DNA of 64,000 bases from Pseudomonas wuhanensis. GTDB taxonomy: Bacteria; Pseudomonadota; Gammaproteobacteria; Pseudomonadales; Pseudomonadaceae. The notes under the pieces were generated by a model. It made no database searches, had not been told where the DNA came from, and worked only from the letters and a program-made list of their open reading frames with translations. This document shows positions 1 to 9,522 of the stretch, piece after piece. The first letter of the stretch is position 1. Each line of letters begins with the position of its first letter. Both the position numbers and the translations under genes were made by a program. The stretch spans positions 124,001 to 188,000 of the forward strand of contig NZ_CP117430.1 in NCBI RefSeq assembly GCF_030687395.1. The letters are read 5' to 3'.

Positions 1-5
1 GCAAG

Positions 6-1403
6 ATGTCGCTGTGTTTGACTATCACTAGTTATCACAAAATTACCCCTGGCCAGTGCCCTGAGAAATCCATGGATCAGGGCGTGATGGCAATAGGCCG
101 TAATTCTGATAATGACTGGGTATTACCCGATCCAGAGCGCTTGGTTTCCGGAAAACATTGCGTTATTCAATATAAAGATGGCCGGTATTACTTAACTGAT
201 AACAGCACTAACGGTGTGGAATTGGTCAAGGCCGGTCTTCGTCTGCGCAAGGGCAACAGCGAGCCGTTGCAAGATGGCGAAGTTATCCGCATCGGTGATT
301 ATGAAATCCAGGCGCGTATCGATTTCAGTCTGCCGGTGACTGACGGCAACCCTTTCGCCGATTCGTCCAGCAGCTTCGAGGCCCTGATGGGGCGTCAGGG
401 CGCCGTCGTGAATACGCCGACGTCGTTGCCCGTGACACCACCTGCACATTTTCAGGGCGTATCGGCCATGGACACGATGCCGGACCTGTTCGACTTTCTG
501 ACACCGACCAGCGTCCCGCCGGCCACCCAGCCCGACCATGTCCCGGCCGAGCAACACGACTTCCGCCCACCGACTCCGATCCCCAACCCAACGCCCGTGG
601 CCACGCCTGCGCCGCTGGCGTCGGCCCCGGTGATTCCGGAAGATTGGGACCTGTTCAGCGACAAGCCTGCGCCGGTGATTGTCGCCGCCCTGCCCGTTGC
701 AGAGGTTGCGCCGCCGCCCGTACCTCACATCAGCGCACCGATCGAACCGGCACCCCTACGCGAACCGCCCGTGGCCATCGTCGAACGCCCGGTCACCCCG
801 GCCGACAATTCTCAACCCGACCTGTTGCAAGCCTTTCTGCGCGGTGCCGGGCTGGATCAGTTGCGCCTGGACAAGGCCCAGGCCGAAGCACAAATGGAAA
901 GCATCGGCCGCAGTTATCGGCTGATGGTCGAAGGCCTGATCGATGTCTTGCGCGCCCGTAGCAGCCTCAAGGGCGAGTTCCGCATTCAGCAAACGATGAT
1001 TCAGCCGGTGGAAAACAATCCGCTGAAATTCGCTCCCAACGTCGATGAAGCATTGCTGTTGCTGTTGCGCCACAGCAATCAGGCGTTCATGGCGCCGGAC
1101 CTGGCGGTACGTGACAGTTTCGATGACTTGCGTGCCCACCAATTGGCGGTGATGGCCGGCGTGGAAGCTGCGATCAAGCACCTGCTGGCGCGCTTCGAGC
1201 CGGCGCAACTGGAAGAGCGCATGGGCAAGCCCGGTGGCCTGTCGAGCATTTTCAATGGCTCGCGACAGGCCCAGTACTGGCAGCAGTTCACCGAGCTCTA
1301 CAGCAATATTTCCCGCGAGGCCCAAGAGGATTTCCAGGACCTGTTCGGTCGGGAGTTCAGCCGCGCCTACGAAGAACACAGTACAAGGCAGCGCCGCGGC
1401 TGA
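6..1403 (+). CDS. fha1: FHA-domain T6SS protein Fha/TagH (cluster 1)
   Basis: Cytoplasmic forkhead-associated scaffold of an H1-type T6SS. In this family the PpkA kinase phosphorylates Fha to trigger assembly. Of 465 aa, residues 1-105 are an FHA domain with the phosphothreonine-binding signature visible: Gly31-Arg32, Ser48/His51 and the NSTNG loop at 66-70. A long Pro/Ala-rich linker (about 135-265) follows, then the conserved TagH C-terminal region (about 275-465). The ATG is only six bases from the window edge, but the N-terminus looks complete. It heads a + strand run with tssJ-K-L-M, as in HSI-I of P. aeruginosa, where fha1 diverges from tssA1; the missing tssA-to-clpV half is therefore expected just left of the window. 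Confidence 0.93.
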   Translation: MSLCLTITSYHKITPGQCPEKSMDQGVMAIGRNSDNDWVLPDPERLVSGKHCVIQYKDGRYYLTDNSTNGVELVKAGLRLRKGNSEPLQDGEVIRIGDYEIQARIDFSLPVTDGNPFADSSSSFEALMGRQGAVVNTPTSLPVTPPAHFQGVSAMDTMPDLFDFLTPTSVPPATQPDHVPAEQHDFRPPTPIPNPTPVATPAPLASAPVIPEDWDLFSDKPAPVIVAALPVAEVAPPPVPHISAPIEPAPLREPPVAIVERPVTPADNSQPDLLQAFLRGAGLDQLRLDKAQAEAQMESIGRSYRLMVEGLIDVLRARSSLKGEFRIQQTMIQPVENNPLKFAPNVDEALLLLLRHSNQAFMAPDLAVRDSFDDLRAHQLAVMAGVEAAIKHLLARFEPAQLEERMGKPGGLSSIFNGSRQAQYWQQFTELYSNISREAQEDFQDLFGREFSRAYEEHSTRQRRG

Positions 1404-1477
1404 GCATCGCATCGCATAGCGCCATTCATAGCAAAGAACGGAACAACGGATAGCTGAAACGTCATTGAGGACGCAGG

Positions 1478-1990
1478 ATGATTCCCAGGTTTTTACTCGC
1501 AGTTGCCACCGCGCTTCTGCTGACCGCATGTGCCAAGGATGCGGCAAAACCCCAGCCCGAAGAGACTGAGGCCGAGGCCGACACGGCCGCCGTCGAGTTG
1601 CACTTTCACGCCATTGCCGGGCTCAACCCCGGCGCCACTGGCCAGCCAGCCCCGGTCCGGGTGCGTATTTTCGAATTGAAAAATGCCGCCACCTTCGGCC
1701 GTTCCGATTATTTCGCACTGGCCGAACGGGCCCAGGCGACGCTCGGCGCAGACCTGATCGACCAGGACGAAGTGCTGATCCAGCCCGGCCAGCAGTTGAG
1801 CCTGCAGCGCGACCTCGACCCGGCCACCCGCCATATCGGCGTACTGGTGGGGTATCGCGAGCTGGATCAGTCGTTGTGGCGCGCAGTGATGAATGTCCCG
1901 CCGCGCCAATACACCGAATACCAGATCAGCCTCGATGTGCGAGCCGTGCGCAGCGCCGTCGTGGTTTCCCCATCCAGCCCTGCCCAATAA
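1478..1990 (+). CDS. tssJ: T6SS outer-membrane lipoprotein TssJ (cluster 1)
   Basis: Outer-membrane lipoprotein that anchors the TssJLM membrane complex by binding TssM in the periplasm. The 170-aa product starts with a short basic N-terminus, a hydrophobic stretch and a lipobox (LTAC, Cys18), followed by the beta-sandwich region typical of TssJ, including the segment with RVRIFELKN. The start is the first ATG after a GAGGACGCAGG Shine-Dalgarno-like stretch. It lies 74 nt after fha and 16 nt before tssK. The second cluster encodes its own, clearly distinct TssJ at 41905. Confidence 0.93.
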   Translation: MIPRFLLAVATALLLTACAKDAAKPQPEETEAEADTAAVELHFHAIAGLNPGATGQPAPVRVRIFELKNAATFGRSDYFALAERAQATLGADLIDQDEVLIQPGQQLSLQRDLDPATRHIGVLVGYRELDQSLWRAVMNVPPRQYTEYQISLDVRAVRSAVVVSPSSPAQ

Positions 1991-2006
1991 GCAATCGGAG
2001 CTCCCC

Positions 2007-3341
2007 ATGTCCTGGAACAATCGTGTGGTCTGGTCGGAAGGCATGTTCATTGGAACGCAGCACTTCCAGCAGCATGACCGTTACCTGGAGAACCTCATCG
2101 ACGCCCGGAGCCGCCCGTTGTCGGCCGGCGCCTGGGGTTTCTCCGAATTGCTGATCGACCAGGGCCTGTTGGCCCAGGGCAAACTGGCAATCATCTCGGC
2201 ACGGGGCCTGTTGCCGGACGGCACGCCATTCAATATTCCCCAGGATGACCTGGCGCCTAGCCCGCTGAATGTCGATGACAACCTGCGCGATGGCTTGGTG
2301 TACCTGGCCTTGCCGCTCAAGCGCGCCGGTGCGCGGGATACCGTTGACGAAGGCGAAGTCCTGGGCGCTGCGCGCTACGTGAGCCAGGTGCGCGAAGTGC
2401 GGGACGACAACGCGCCGTTCGAAAATCAGGCCCCGGTGGCCGTGGGGTCGAGGGCGCTGCGATTATTGGTTGCCCAGGATGGCATCAGCGACTACGCCGC
2501 CATCGGCCTGGTACGAATCAAGGAGAAACGCGCCGACCGTGCCTTGGTGCTCGACGACACTTACATTCCGCCGCTGCTGGATGTGGTCGCCTCCACCCCC
2601 TTGGCCGCGTTCCGCAGCGAACTGCTGGGCCTGCTGCATCAGCGCGGTGAAGCCCTCGCCGGGCGCGTGGTGGCATCCGGTGCCGGCGGTGCCTCGGAAA
2701 TTGCCGATTTCATGTTGCTGCAACTGGTCAATCGTGCCCAGCCGTTGATCCAGCACTTGAGCCAGTTGAGCCCGTTGCACCCCGAGCGGTTCTACAGCGA
2801 GTTGGTGAGTCTGGCTGGCGAGTTCTCGACCTTTACCGCTTCCGGGCGGCGCCCCCAGGAATACCCGCAATACCAACACGATGACTTGGCGCTGAGTTTC
2901 GCGCCGGTGATGCAAGCCCTGCGTGAGGCGCTATCGATGCTGATCGACAGCAAGGCCACGCCGATTCCGATTGTCGAAAAAGCCTACGGCGTCCATGTGG
3001 CGATGCTGGCCGACAAGTCCCTGCTCGACAGCGCCAGCTTCATCCTGGTGGTGCGCGCCGACGTACCCGCCGAAACCCTGCGCAGCCACTTCGGCCAACA
3101 GAGCAAGGTCGGCTCGGTGGAGCACATCCGCAACCTGGTCAACCTGCAATTACCGGGCATTGGCCTGCTGCCGCTGCCGGTGGCGCCACGGCAGATCCCG
3201 TATCACGCCGGCTCCACTTATTACGAACTGGACCGGGGCAGCGAGCATTGGCAACAACTGGCCAACTCCGGCGGTTTTGCGTTCTACATCGCGGGGCAAT
3301 TCCCGGGGCTGAACCTGGCTTTCTGGGCGATCCGAGGATAA
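2007..3341 (+). CDS. tssK: T6SS baseplate protein TssK (cluster 1)
   Basis: Baseplate connector that links the TssFG wedge to the membrane complex. The 444-aa protein begins MSWNNRVVWSEGMF, continues with IGTQHFQQHDRY and ends with NLAFWAIRG, the recognisable TssK ends. The open frame extends 114 nt further upstream into tssJ, but homology starts at ATG 2007, which follows a GGAG motif and sits just after the tssJ stop. It shares length, N-terminal motif and C-terminal FWAIR motif with the cluster 2 TssK at 42417, yet the two are divergent, so the clusters are different T6SS subtypes rather than a recent duplication. Confidence 0.95.
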   Translation: MSWNNRVVWSEGMFIGTQHFQQHDRYLENLIDARSRPLSAGAWGFSELLIDQGLLAQGKLAIISARGLLPDGTPFNIPQDDLAPSPLNVDDNLRDGLVYLALPLKRAGARDTVDEGEVLGAARYVSQVREVRDDNAPFENQAPVAVGSRALRLLVAQDGISDYAAIGLVRIKEKRADRALVLDDTYIPPLLDVVASTPLAAFRSELLGLLHQRGEALAGRVVASGAGGASEIADFMLLQLVNRAQPLIQHLSQLSPLHPERFYSELVSLAGEFSTFTASGRRPQEYPQYQHDDLALSFAPVMQALREALSMLIDSKATPIPIVEKAYGVHVAMLADKSLLDSASFILVVRADVPAETLRSHFGQQSKVGSVEHIRNLVNLQLPGIGLLPLPVAPRQIPYHAGSTYYELDRGSEHWQQLANSGGFAFYIAGQFPGLNLAFWAIRG

Positions 3342-3347
3342 ACCGCA

Positions 3348-4646
3348 ATGAGCAACGACGATCGTACCCAATTCATGCCGACGCCCGGTGGCCGTGGCGC
3401 CGACCCGATCCGCCCGGAGGCTGGCCGCGCCCAGTCCGCGCCACTTTCGATGCCGGCCGCGCCGCTTTTGATCAGCAACGCCGAAGGTCTCAACCCCCTG
3501 GAGAGCGCCGCTGGCCCGTTGCTGGCTTTGCTGACCCGCTTGCGCAACACCATTGCCCACCCGGCGCCGGCGAGCCTGCGTGCGCAATTACTGGCCTACC
3601 TGCGCCAGTTCGAGGAGCGCGCCGAGGCTGCCGGCGTGGTGCGCAACGATGTGTTGCTGGCTCGTTACGCCTTATGCACCGCCCTGGATGAAGCGGTGTT
3701 GAGTACGCCGTGGGGGGGGGCCAGCGACTGGGGCAAACAGAGCCTGCTGATCACCGTGCACAACGAAGCCTGGGGCGGCGAGAAGGTGTTCCAGTTATTG
3801 GAACATTGTCTGCAAAGCCCCCGCGAACGTTTGTATTTGCTGGAGCTGTTGTACCTGTGCATGTGCCTGGGTTTCGAAGGGCGTTATCGGGTCATGAACG
3901 ACGGTCGCAGCCAACTGGAAGCCTTGCGTGAGCGCACCAGTGCGGTCATCCGCAGTGCTCGTGGCGAGTATGAGCGTGAACTGTCGCCCCATTGGCGCGG
4001 CGTCACCGTAGCCCGCGACCGGCTGGCGCAATTCATGCCGCCATGGATCGCCGTGGCCATCGGCGTGGCGCTGCTGCTGGCGCTGCTGTTCGGCCTGCGC
4101 CTGAAACTGGCCGCCGATGCCGAGCCGGTGTTTAAAAACATCCATGCACTGGGCGAGATCCCGGTGCAGGCCATCGACCGTCCGGTGGTGCAACCGAAAC
4201 TGATCGAGCGTCCCCGTCTGGCGGGCTTCCTTGCCGATGAAATCAAGGCTGGACGGATCGCGGTGGAAGACGCCGTTGACCGTTCAGTGGTGACCATTCG
4301 TGGCGATGAACTGTTCGCCTCGGGCAGCGCCAGCATCATCGACAATTTCCAGCCGCTGATGCTGCGCATCGCCGATGCCGTTCGCAAGGTCAAGGGCCAG
4401 GTCCGGGTGACCGGGCACAGTGACAATCGCCCGATTGCCACCTTGCGGTTTCCATCAAATTGGGCCTTGTCCGAGGCGCGGGCCAATTCGGTGCTGCAAA
4501 TCCTTTCGGCCAAGACCGGCCAGCCCGAACGCTTCAGCGCCGAAGGCCGCAGCGACACCGAACCGCTGGCCTCGAACGCGACAACAGAGGGCCGCGCACG
4601 CAACCGTCGGGTCGAAATCACAGTGTTGGCGGAGGGGGTCGAGTGA
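3348..4646 (+). CDS. tssL: T6SS inner-membrane protein TssL with OmpA-like domain (cluster 1)
   Basis: DotU-family inner-membrane subunit of the TssJLM complex. Residues about 40-215 form the cytoplasmic DotU domain (TPWGGASDWG motif near residue 125). A single membrane anchor follows (about 228-250), then a periplasmic OmpA-like peptidoglycan-binding domain (VTGHSDNRP, RFPSNWALSEARA) near the C-terminus. The appended OmpA domain distinguishes it from the 289-aa TssL of cluster 2, which lacks one. A run of nine G residues at 3712-3720 encodes the Trp-Gly-Gly of the conserved motif and is a possible slippage site. The last codons overlap the GTG start of tssM. Confidence 0.94.
   Translation: MSNDDRTQFMPTPGGRGADPIRPEAGRAQSAPLSMPAAPLLISNAEGLNPLESAAGPLLALLTRLRNTIAHPAPASLRAQLLAYLRQFEERAEAAGVVRNDVLLARYALCTALDEAVLSTPWGGASDWGKQSLLITVHNEAWGGEKVFQLLEHCLQSPRERLYLLELLYLCMCLGFEGRYRVMNDGRSQLEALRERTSAVIRSARGEYERELSPHWRGVTVARDRLAQFMPPWIAVAIGVALLLALLFGLRLKLAADAEPVFKNIHALGEIPVQAIDRPVVQPKLIERPRLAGFLADEIKAGRIAVEDAVDRSVVTIRGDELFASGSASIIDNFQPLMLRIADAVRKVKGQVRVTGHSDNRPIATLRFPSNWALSEARANSVLQILSAKTGQPERFSAEGRSDTEPLASNATTEGRARNRRVEITVLAEGVE
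3712..3720 (+). repeat. Nine-G homopolymer inside tssL
   Basis: An uninterrupted run of nine G lies inside codons for the conserved TPWGG segment of the cluster 1 TssL. One base gained or lost would truncate the protein before its membrane anchor, disabling the membrane complex. Whether it varies cannot be seen from one sequence. Confidence 0.9.
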
Positions 4647-7600
4647 AGGCGTTTTTCAGTTTTATCATCCGCTGGGTCATTCCGTTGCTGGGGCTGATCG
4701 CCCTGAGCCTGATCATCTGGTTTGTCGGGCCGCTGCTCGAATTCCTGGTGCCCGAAGGCCGGCGCTGGACGCTGATCATTCTGGTGTTCGCGGTGTGGAT
4801 CGCCTATCGGCTGTTTCGCATCTTCCAGGCTCGCCGTCAGGCCGCCGAAGTGATGCGCAGCCTGGCGGCGCAAACTCCGCCGGACCCGACCAGCATCGCC
4901 ACGGCCGAAGAGCTCGAAACCCTGCGCCAGCGCATGGACGAAGCCTTGGCGCTGTTGAAAAAAGCCAAGTTGGGCGGTGACGAGCGACGTAACCTGTACG
5001 AGCTCCCGTGGTACGTGATCATCGGCCCGCCGGGTTCGGGCAAGACCACGGCGCTGGTCAATTCCGGGCTGCATTTTCCGTTGGCGGCGCAGTTGGGCGC
5101 CGGGGCGGTCCGTGGCGTTGGTGGCACGCGCAATTGCGATTGGTGGTTTACCGATCAGGCCGTGCTGCTCGACACCGCCGGGCGCTACACCACCCAGGAC
5201 AGCGACGCGACGGTCGATAAAGCCGCATGGCTGGGTTTTCTCGGCCTGTTGAAAAAACAGCGGGCCCGACGCCCGATCGACGGTGCGTTTATCGCCATCA
5301 GCCTCTCCGACCTGCTGCTGGGCAGCGACGCCGAGCGCGCCGCCCATGCCGCCGCGATCCGCCTGCGTATTCAGGAGCTGTACACGCAACTCGGCGTGCG
5401 CTTCCCGATCTACCTGATGCTGACCAAGCTCGATCTGGTGCCAGGGTTCATGGAGTATTTCGATACCCTGAGCAAGGAAGAACGGGCCCAGGTCTGGGGT
5501 ATGACTTTTGCCCTGGACGACGGTAAAAACAATGACAGCCCGCTGGCCCATCTGCAAAGCGAGTTCACCGGCCTGGAACAGCGCCTCAACGATCGTTTGG
5601 TGGAGCGTTTGCAACAGGAGCGCGACCCGGCGCGGCGCGATCTGATCTACGGCTTCCCGCAACAGTTCGGCGCGTTGAAGGATTGCCTGCAAAGCTTCCT
5701 TGAGGGCGTATTCAAACCCAACGCCTTTGAAGAGCGGGTGTTGTTGCGTGGGGTGTATTTCACCAGCGGCACCCAGGAAGGCAGCCCGATTGACCGGCTG
5801 ATCGGTTCCATGGCCCAGAGCATGAACCTGGACCGCCAGCATCTGGCGCGCCAGAACGGCACCGGGCGCAGTTACTTCATCGAAAAACTCTTCAGCGCCG
5901 TGGCCTTTGCCGAGCGTGGACTGGTGGGGGTCAACCCGAAAGTCGAACGTCGGCGCAAGTGGATCGCCCGGGGCGTGCTGGCCTCGACCGTGGCCCTGGT
6001 GCTGGTGGTCGGGACCTTGTGGTGGATCAGCTACCGCGCCAATCAGACGTATATCGCGCAAGTCGATCAGAAAGTCGCGCCCCTGGGCCAGGCCGTGCAG
6101 AGCCTCAGCCCGGCACAGCGGGACGTGCTCGCGGTATTGCCCTTGCTCAACGCGGTGAAGCACTTGGCTGACGACGCGCCGAGCTGGGCCGAAGGCCTGG
6201 GCCTGTATCAGGGCGACATGCTTGAAGCCGAGTCCGGCAGCGTTTATCGCAAGCTGTTGATCGCGGTCTTCGCGCCACGCTTGCTCACGCGCATCGAAGA
6301 GCAACTGCACGGCGGCGGCAATTCGGACTTCCTTTACGAAGGCTTGAAGGCCTACCTGATGCTCGCCGACAGCGAGCATTACGATGCCAACTTCATCAAG
6401 GCGTGGATCGCCCTGGACTGGGATCGCAGCCTGCCGCGCGACTTGCCGGCCGAGCAGCGTCTGGCCCTGGAAGAGCACTTGCAGGCACTGTTCGAGCGCC
6501 ATCCGCCCACCGCACGTCTGGACCCGCGCCTGATCGACGACCTGCGCCGGCAGTTGCAACAGCTGCCGGTGGCCCAGCGCGTCTATGACCGGATCAAGCG
6601 GCAGAAACTGCCGGACGGCATTCCGGACTTTCGTCTCAACGAAGCGGCCGGGCGTGATGCCGCGCTGGTGTTCAGCCGCAAGAGCGGCAAGCCGCTGGGC
6701 GAACCCTTGAGTGGCTTCTTCACGGCCAAGGGTTACCGCCAAGGGTTTTTGCTCACCAGCCTGAACCAGACCGGCACCCTGGCCGAGGAGCAGTGGGTAC
6801 TCGGTCACGATCAGGCAGAACAACAGAATGTCGCCAGCCTGGCCGCCGACGTGCGCCGCCTGTATTTCCAGGATTACCAGCGCCAGTGGGACGCCTTGCT
6901 GGCGGATATCGACTTCGTGCCGATCACCAGCGTGGCTCAGGCTGCCGATGTGTTGCGGGTGATTTCCGGCCCGACCTCGCCGTTGAAAAAACTGCTGGTG
7001 GCGGTGGCAAAGGAAACCGACCTGCAACAGGAAGAGCGCCTGCTGGCCGCCAAGGGCGCGCCGGTGGAGGGCGGGGTCGACAAGCTCAAGGAGCGCTTGG
7101 GCACCTTGCTCGGCCAGGAGCAGGCGATGCAAAACACGGCTGAGGCCAGTGACGATCCCATCACCGCGCATTTTGCCGAACTCAACCGCATCGTCAGCAA
7201 AAACGAAGGCGAGCCTGCGGCCATCGACGGCCTGCTGGCCGACATGAACGCCCTGTATGTGCAGGTCAGCGCCATGGTCGGCGCCAGCGGCGACGCCTTG
7301 CTCGGTGAAGCCAAGAACCAGGCCGCAGCGGCCGCGACACGGGTCAGCCTCAACGCCGAACGTCAGCCGCCGCTGGTGCAGGGCCTGGTCAAATCGGTGG
7401 TCAACTCCACCACCAACAGCATGATGGGCGGGGTACGCAATCAACTGAACGCCGCCTGGACCAGCGAAGTGGTGAACATCTATCGCCAGTCCCTGGCCGG
7501 GCGTTATCCGATGTCGCCGGGCAGTGCGCGGGACGCGACCCTGGACGATTTCGGCCAGTTCTTCGGCGTGGGCGGAGTGATGGACAACTACTTCCGCAAA

Positions 7601-8143
7601 TACCTGCAGCCGTACGTGGATACCTCGACCCAGGCCTGGCGCTGGCAACCGGGCGCCGCACAGAAGCTCGGCATCGCCCCGGGGGTGCTGCAAACCTTCC
7701 AGCGGGCAGCGACCATCCGGGATGCGTTTTTCCGTTCCGGCGGCACCCAGCCGATGGTGCGCTTCGAACTCAAGCCCGTGGCAATGGATGCCACCATCAC
7801 CCAGTTTTTACTCGACCTCGATGGCCAGCAATTGAGCTACGACCATGGCCCGAGCCGTCCGACCGCCATGCAATGGCCAAATCCCGGCAGCATCGGCGTG
7901 GTGCGAATCTCGATCATGCCGCCCTCGGCCAGCGGTCGTTCGGGCATCACCCTGGACGGGCCCTGGGCCTGGTTCCGCCTGCTCGAGCAATCGGACCTGA
8001 CCGCCGGCAACTCGCCGGATCGCTTCAACCTGCGGCTGCGGGTCGACGGCGCCAGCGCCTCCTATGAGCTGCGGGCCAACAGCGCCTTCAACCCGTTCAA
8101 GAGCCGTGTGCTCAGCGGTTTCAGCCTGCCGGAGCGTTTATGA
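4643..8143 (+). CDS. tssM: T6SS inner-membrane protein TssM/IcmF (cluster 1)
   Basis: Large inner-membrane component of the TssJLM complex; its periplasmic part reaches TssJ. The 1166-aa protein starts with two hydrophobic helices (about 5-30 and 43-58). It then has a cytoplasmic ATP-binding domain with Walker A GPPGSGKT at about 128-135, a third membrane helix near 450-470 (ASTVALVLVVGTLWWISY) and a long IcmF-type periplasmic C-terminus ending KSRVLSGFSLPERL. I chose GTG 4643, whose bases overlap the tssL stop, because the protein from there begins like other TssM; the open frame upstream is a tssL shadow. The stop overlaps the tagF start by 4 nt. Confidence 0.95.
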   Translation: MKAFFSFIIRWVIPLLGLIALSLIIWFVGPLLEFLVPEGRRWTLIILVFAVWIAYRLFRIFQARRQAAEVMRSLAAQTPPDPTSIATAEELETLRQRMDEALALLKKAKLGGDERRNLYELPWYVIIGPPGSGKTTALVNSGLHFPLAAQLGAGAVRGVGGTRNCDWWFTDQAVLLDTAGRYTTQDSDATVDKAAWLGFLGLLKKQRARRPIDGAFIAISLSDLLLGSDAERAAHAAAIRLRIQELYTQLGVRFPIYLMLTKLDLVPGFMEYFDTLSKEERAQVWGMTFALDDGKNNDSPLAHLQSEFTGLEQRLNDRLVERLQQERDPARRDLIYGFPQQFGALKDCLQSFLEGVFKPNAFEERVLLRGVYFTSGTQEGSPIDRLIGSMAQSMNLDRQHLARQNGTGRSYFIEKLFSAVAFAERGLVGVNPKVERRRKWIARGVLASTVALVLVVGTLWWISYRANQTYIAQVDQKVAPLGQAVQSLSPAQRDVLAVLPLLNAVKHLADDAPSWAEGLGLYQGDMLEAESGSVYRKLLIAVFAPRLLTRIEEQLHGGGNSDFLYEGLKAYLMLADSEHYDANFIKAWIALDWDRSLPRDLPAEQRLALEEHLQALFERHPPTARLDPRLIDDLRRQLQQLPVAQRVYDRIKRQKLPDGIPDFRLNEAAGRDAALVFSRKSGKPLGEPLSGFFTAKGYRQGFLLTSLNQTGTLAEEQWVLGHDQAEQQNVASLAADVRRLYFQDYQRQWDALLADIDFVPITSVAQAADVLRVISGPTSPLKKLLVAVAKETDLQQEERLLAAKGAPVEGGVDKLKERLGTLLGQEQAMQNTAEASDDPITAHFAELNRIVSKNEGEPAAIDGLLADMNALYVQVSAMVGASGDALLGEAKNQAAAAATRVSLNAERQPPLVQGLVKSVVNSTTNSMMGGVRNQLNAAWTSEVVNIYRQSLAGRYPMSPGSARDATLDDFGQFFGVGGVMDNYFRKYLQPYVDTSTQAWRWQPGAAQKLGIAPGVLQTFQRAATIRDAFFRSGGTQPMVRFELKPVAMDATITQFLLDLDGQQLSYDHGPSRPTAMQWPNPGSIGVVRISIMPPSASGRSGITLDGPWAWFRLLEQSDLTAGNSPDRFNLRLRVDGASASYELRANSAFNPFKSRVLSGFSLPERL

Positions 8144-8790
8144 GCACGCCGGGCTTCTATGGAAAGCTGGCCAGCCGCGGGGACTTTGTCAGCCGTGGCT
8201 TGTCGCAGAGTTTTATCGGCCCCTGGGATTCGTGGCTGGCGGCGGGCCTGCTCGCCAGCCAGAGCCTCGGCGACCGTTGGCTCAATGCCTATCTGGTCAG
8301 TCCGCTGTGGCGCTTTATGGTCGCGCCCGGTGTGTGTGGGCCGCAGGCCGCCGTCGGGGTGGTGATGCCAAGTGTCGATCGGGTGGGCCGGTATTTTCCG
8401 CTGACCGTCGCGGTGCTGCTGGATCACGAAGCCGACCCGGCGTCGGTGGTGGGCGGTTCGGACGCCTGGTTTGAACAGGTCGAGCAATTGATGTTGAGCA
8501 CCTTGAGCGTGGAGGCGAGCTTCGAAGCCTTCGGTGCAGAGCTGGAGACGCTGGGCAGCCCGGCGTACCTGCCACGCGCGCCAAGCAGCCGTTTTGCCGG
8601 CCTGAACCGCTTTGATGCCACCGACCCGAAGGCGCGGATGACCGCGCTTGCCGAACTGGCCTGCGAAGGCGCAAGCCTGTGGTGGGGCCAGGGTTCGGAG
8701 CGTATCGCCCCCGGTTTATTGCGGTGCCAGGGTCTGCCGGCCGCCGCCGATTTTGCGCAATTTTTGCTCGGCCAAGAAGGTGTTGTGTAG
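8140..8790 (+). CDS. tagF: T6SS-associated protein TagF (cluster 1)
   Basis: TagF-family protein of 216 aa. In P. aeruginosa TagF1 is a post-translational repressor of H1-T6SS that acts apart from the PpkA/PppA pathway. The N-terminus (PGFYGKLASRGDFVSRGL) is the family signature, and SVDRVGRYFPLTV lies in the middle. The ATG overlaps the tssM stop (ATGA), and the stop TAG is followed at once by the pppA ATG, so translation is probably coupled across tssM-tagF-pppA. Confidence 0.92.
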   Translation: MSTPGFYGKLASRGDFVSRGLSQSFIGPWDSWLAAGLLASQSLGDRWLNAYLVSPLWRFMVAPGVCGPQAAVGVVMPSVDRVGRYFPLTVAVLLDHEADPASVVGGSDAWFEQVEQLMLSTLSVEASFEAFGAELETLGSPAYLPRAPSSRFAGLNRFDATDPKARMTALAELACEGASLWWGQGSERIAPGLLRCQGLPAAADFAQFLLGQEGVV

Positions 8791-9522
8791 ATGTGTCCAC
8801 GCGTTGGAAAGACGTTCAAGTCTGCAAGCAAGAGCCATGTCGGCATGGTCCGCCAGGTTAACGAAGATGCTTGCCTGGACCGGCCGGAAAATGGCCTGTG
8901 GGTGGTCGCCGATGGCATGGGCGGGCACGCGGCGGGCGACTACGTCAGCAGTCTGATTGTCGACAGTCTGCGTAGCATTGCCGTGGGCCGTTCGCTGGAT
9001 GAATACGTCGCGGCGCTGAAAACCGACCTGCTGCGGGTCAACGCCGCCGTGCGTGAAGAAACCGCCAACCGCGGCGTGACCATGATGGGCAGCACGGTGG
9101 TGGTGCTGGCGGCGCGTGACTTGCGCGGGGTGTGCCTGTGGGCGGGTGACAGCCGCTTGTATCGCCTGCGTGACGGCCTGCTCGAAAGCATCTCGCGGGA
9201 TCACAGTTACGTTCAGGATCTGCAGGACAGCGGCCTGCTCAGCGAAGCCGAAGCCCGGGTGCATCCACGGTCCAATATTGTCACCCGCGCCATCGGGGTC
9301 CAGTCACAGCTGGAACTGGCGATGGTCGAGCTGCTGTTGAAGCCCGGCGACAGTTACCTGTTGTGCAGTGACGGGCTGAACAAGACCGTTGAAGACCATG
9401 AGATCCGCGATGTGCTGGGCCACGACGAACCTGGGGAAATCGCCAGCAGCCTGGTGTCCCTGGGGTTGATGCGCGGCGCTCCGGACAACATCACCGTCAT
9501 CGTCGTGAAGGTGCCGTCATGA
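8791..9522 (+). CDS. pppA: PP2C-type protein phosphatase PppA
   Basis: Cytoplasmic PP2C-family Ser/Thr phosphatase of 243 aa, expected to dephosphorylate Fha and reverse activation by PpkA. Visible PP2C motifs are the metal-binding NED near residue 25, VADGMGGH near 43, a GSTVVV segment, WAGDSRLYRLRDG, SRDHS and a C-terminal SDGLN plus APDNITVI. The start sits directly after the tagF stop; no better start is available upstream. It overlaps ppkA by 4 nt, the usual arrangement of this antagonistic pair. Confidence 0.93.
   Translation: MCPRVGKTFKSASKSHVGMVRQVNEDACLDRPENGLWVVADGMGGHAAGDYVSSLIVDSLRSIAVGRSLDEYVAALKTDLLRVNAAVREETANRGVTMMGSTVVVLAARDLRGVCLWAGDSRLYRLRDGLLESISRDHSYVQDLQDSGLLSEAEARVHPRSNIVTRAIGVQSQLELAMVELLLKPGDSYLLCSDGLNKTVEDHEIRDVLGHDEPGEIASSLVSLGLMRGAPDNITVIVVKVPS

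Noticed and set aside
3884..7693. 1269-aa open frame on the minus strand across tssL-tssM
   Set aside because: A shadow of the GC-rich plus-strand genes; no recognisable domain, and the plus strand encodes clear TssL and TssM.
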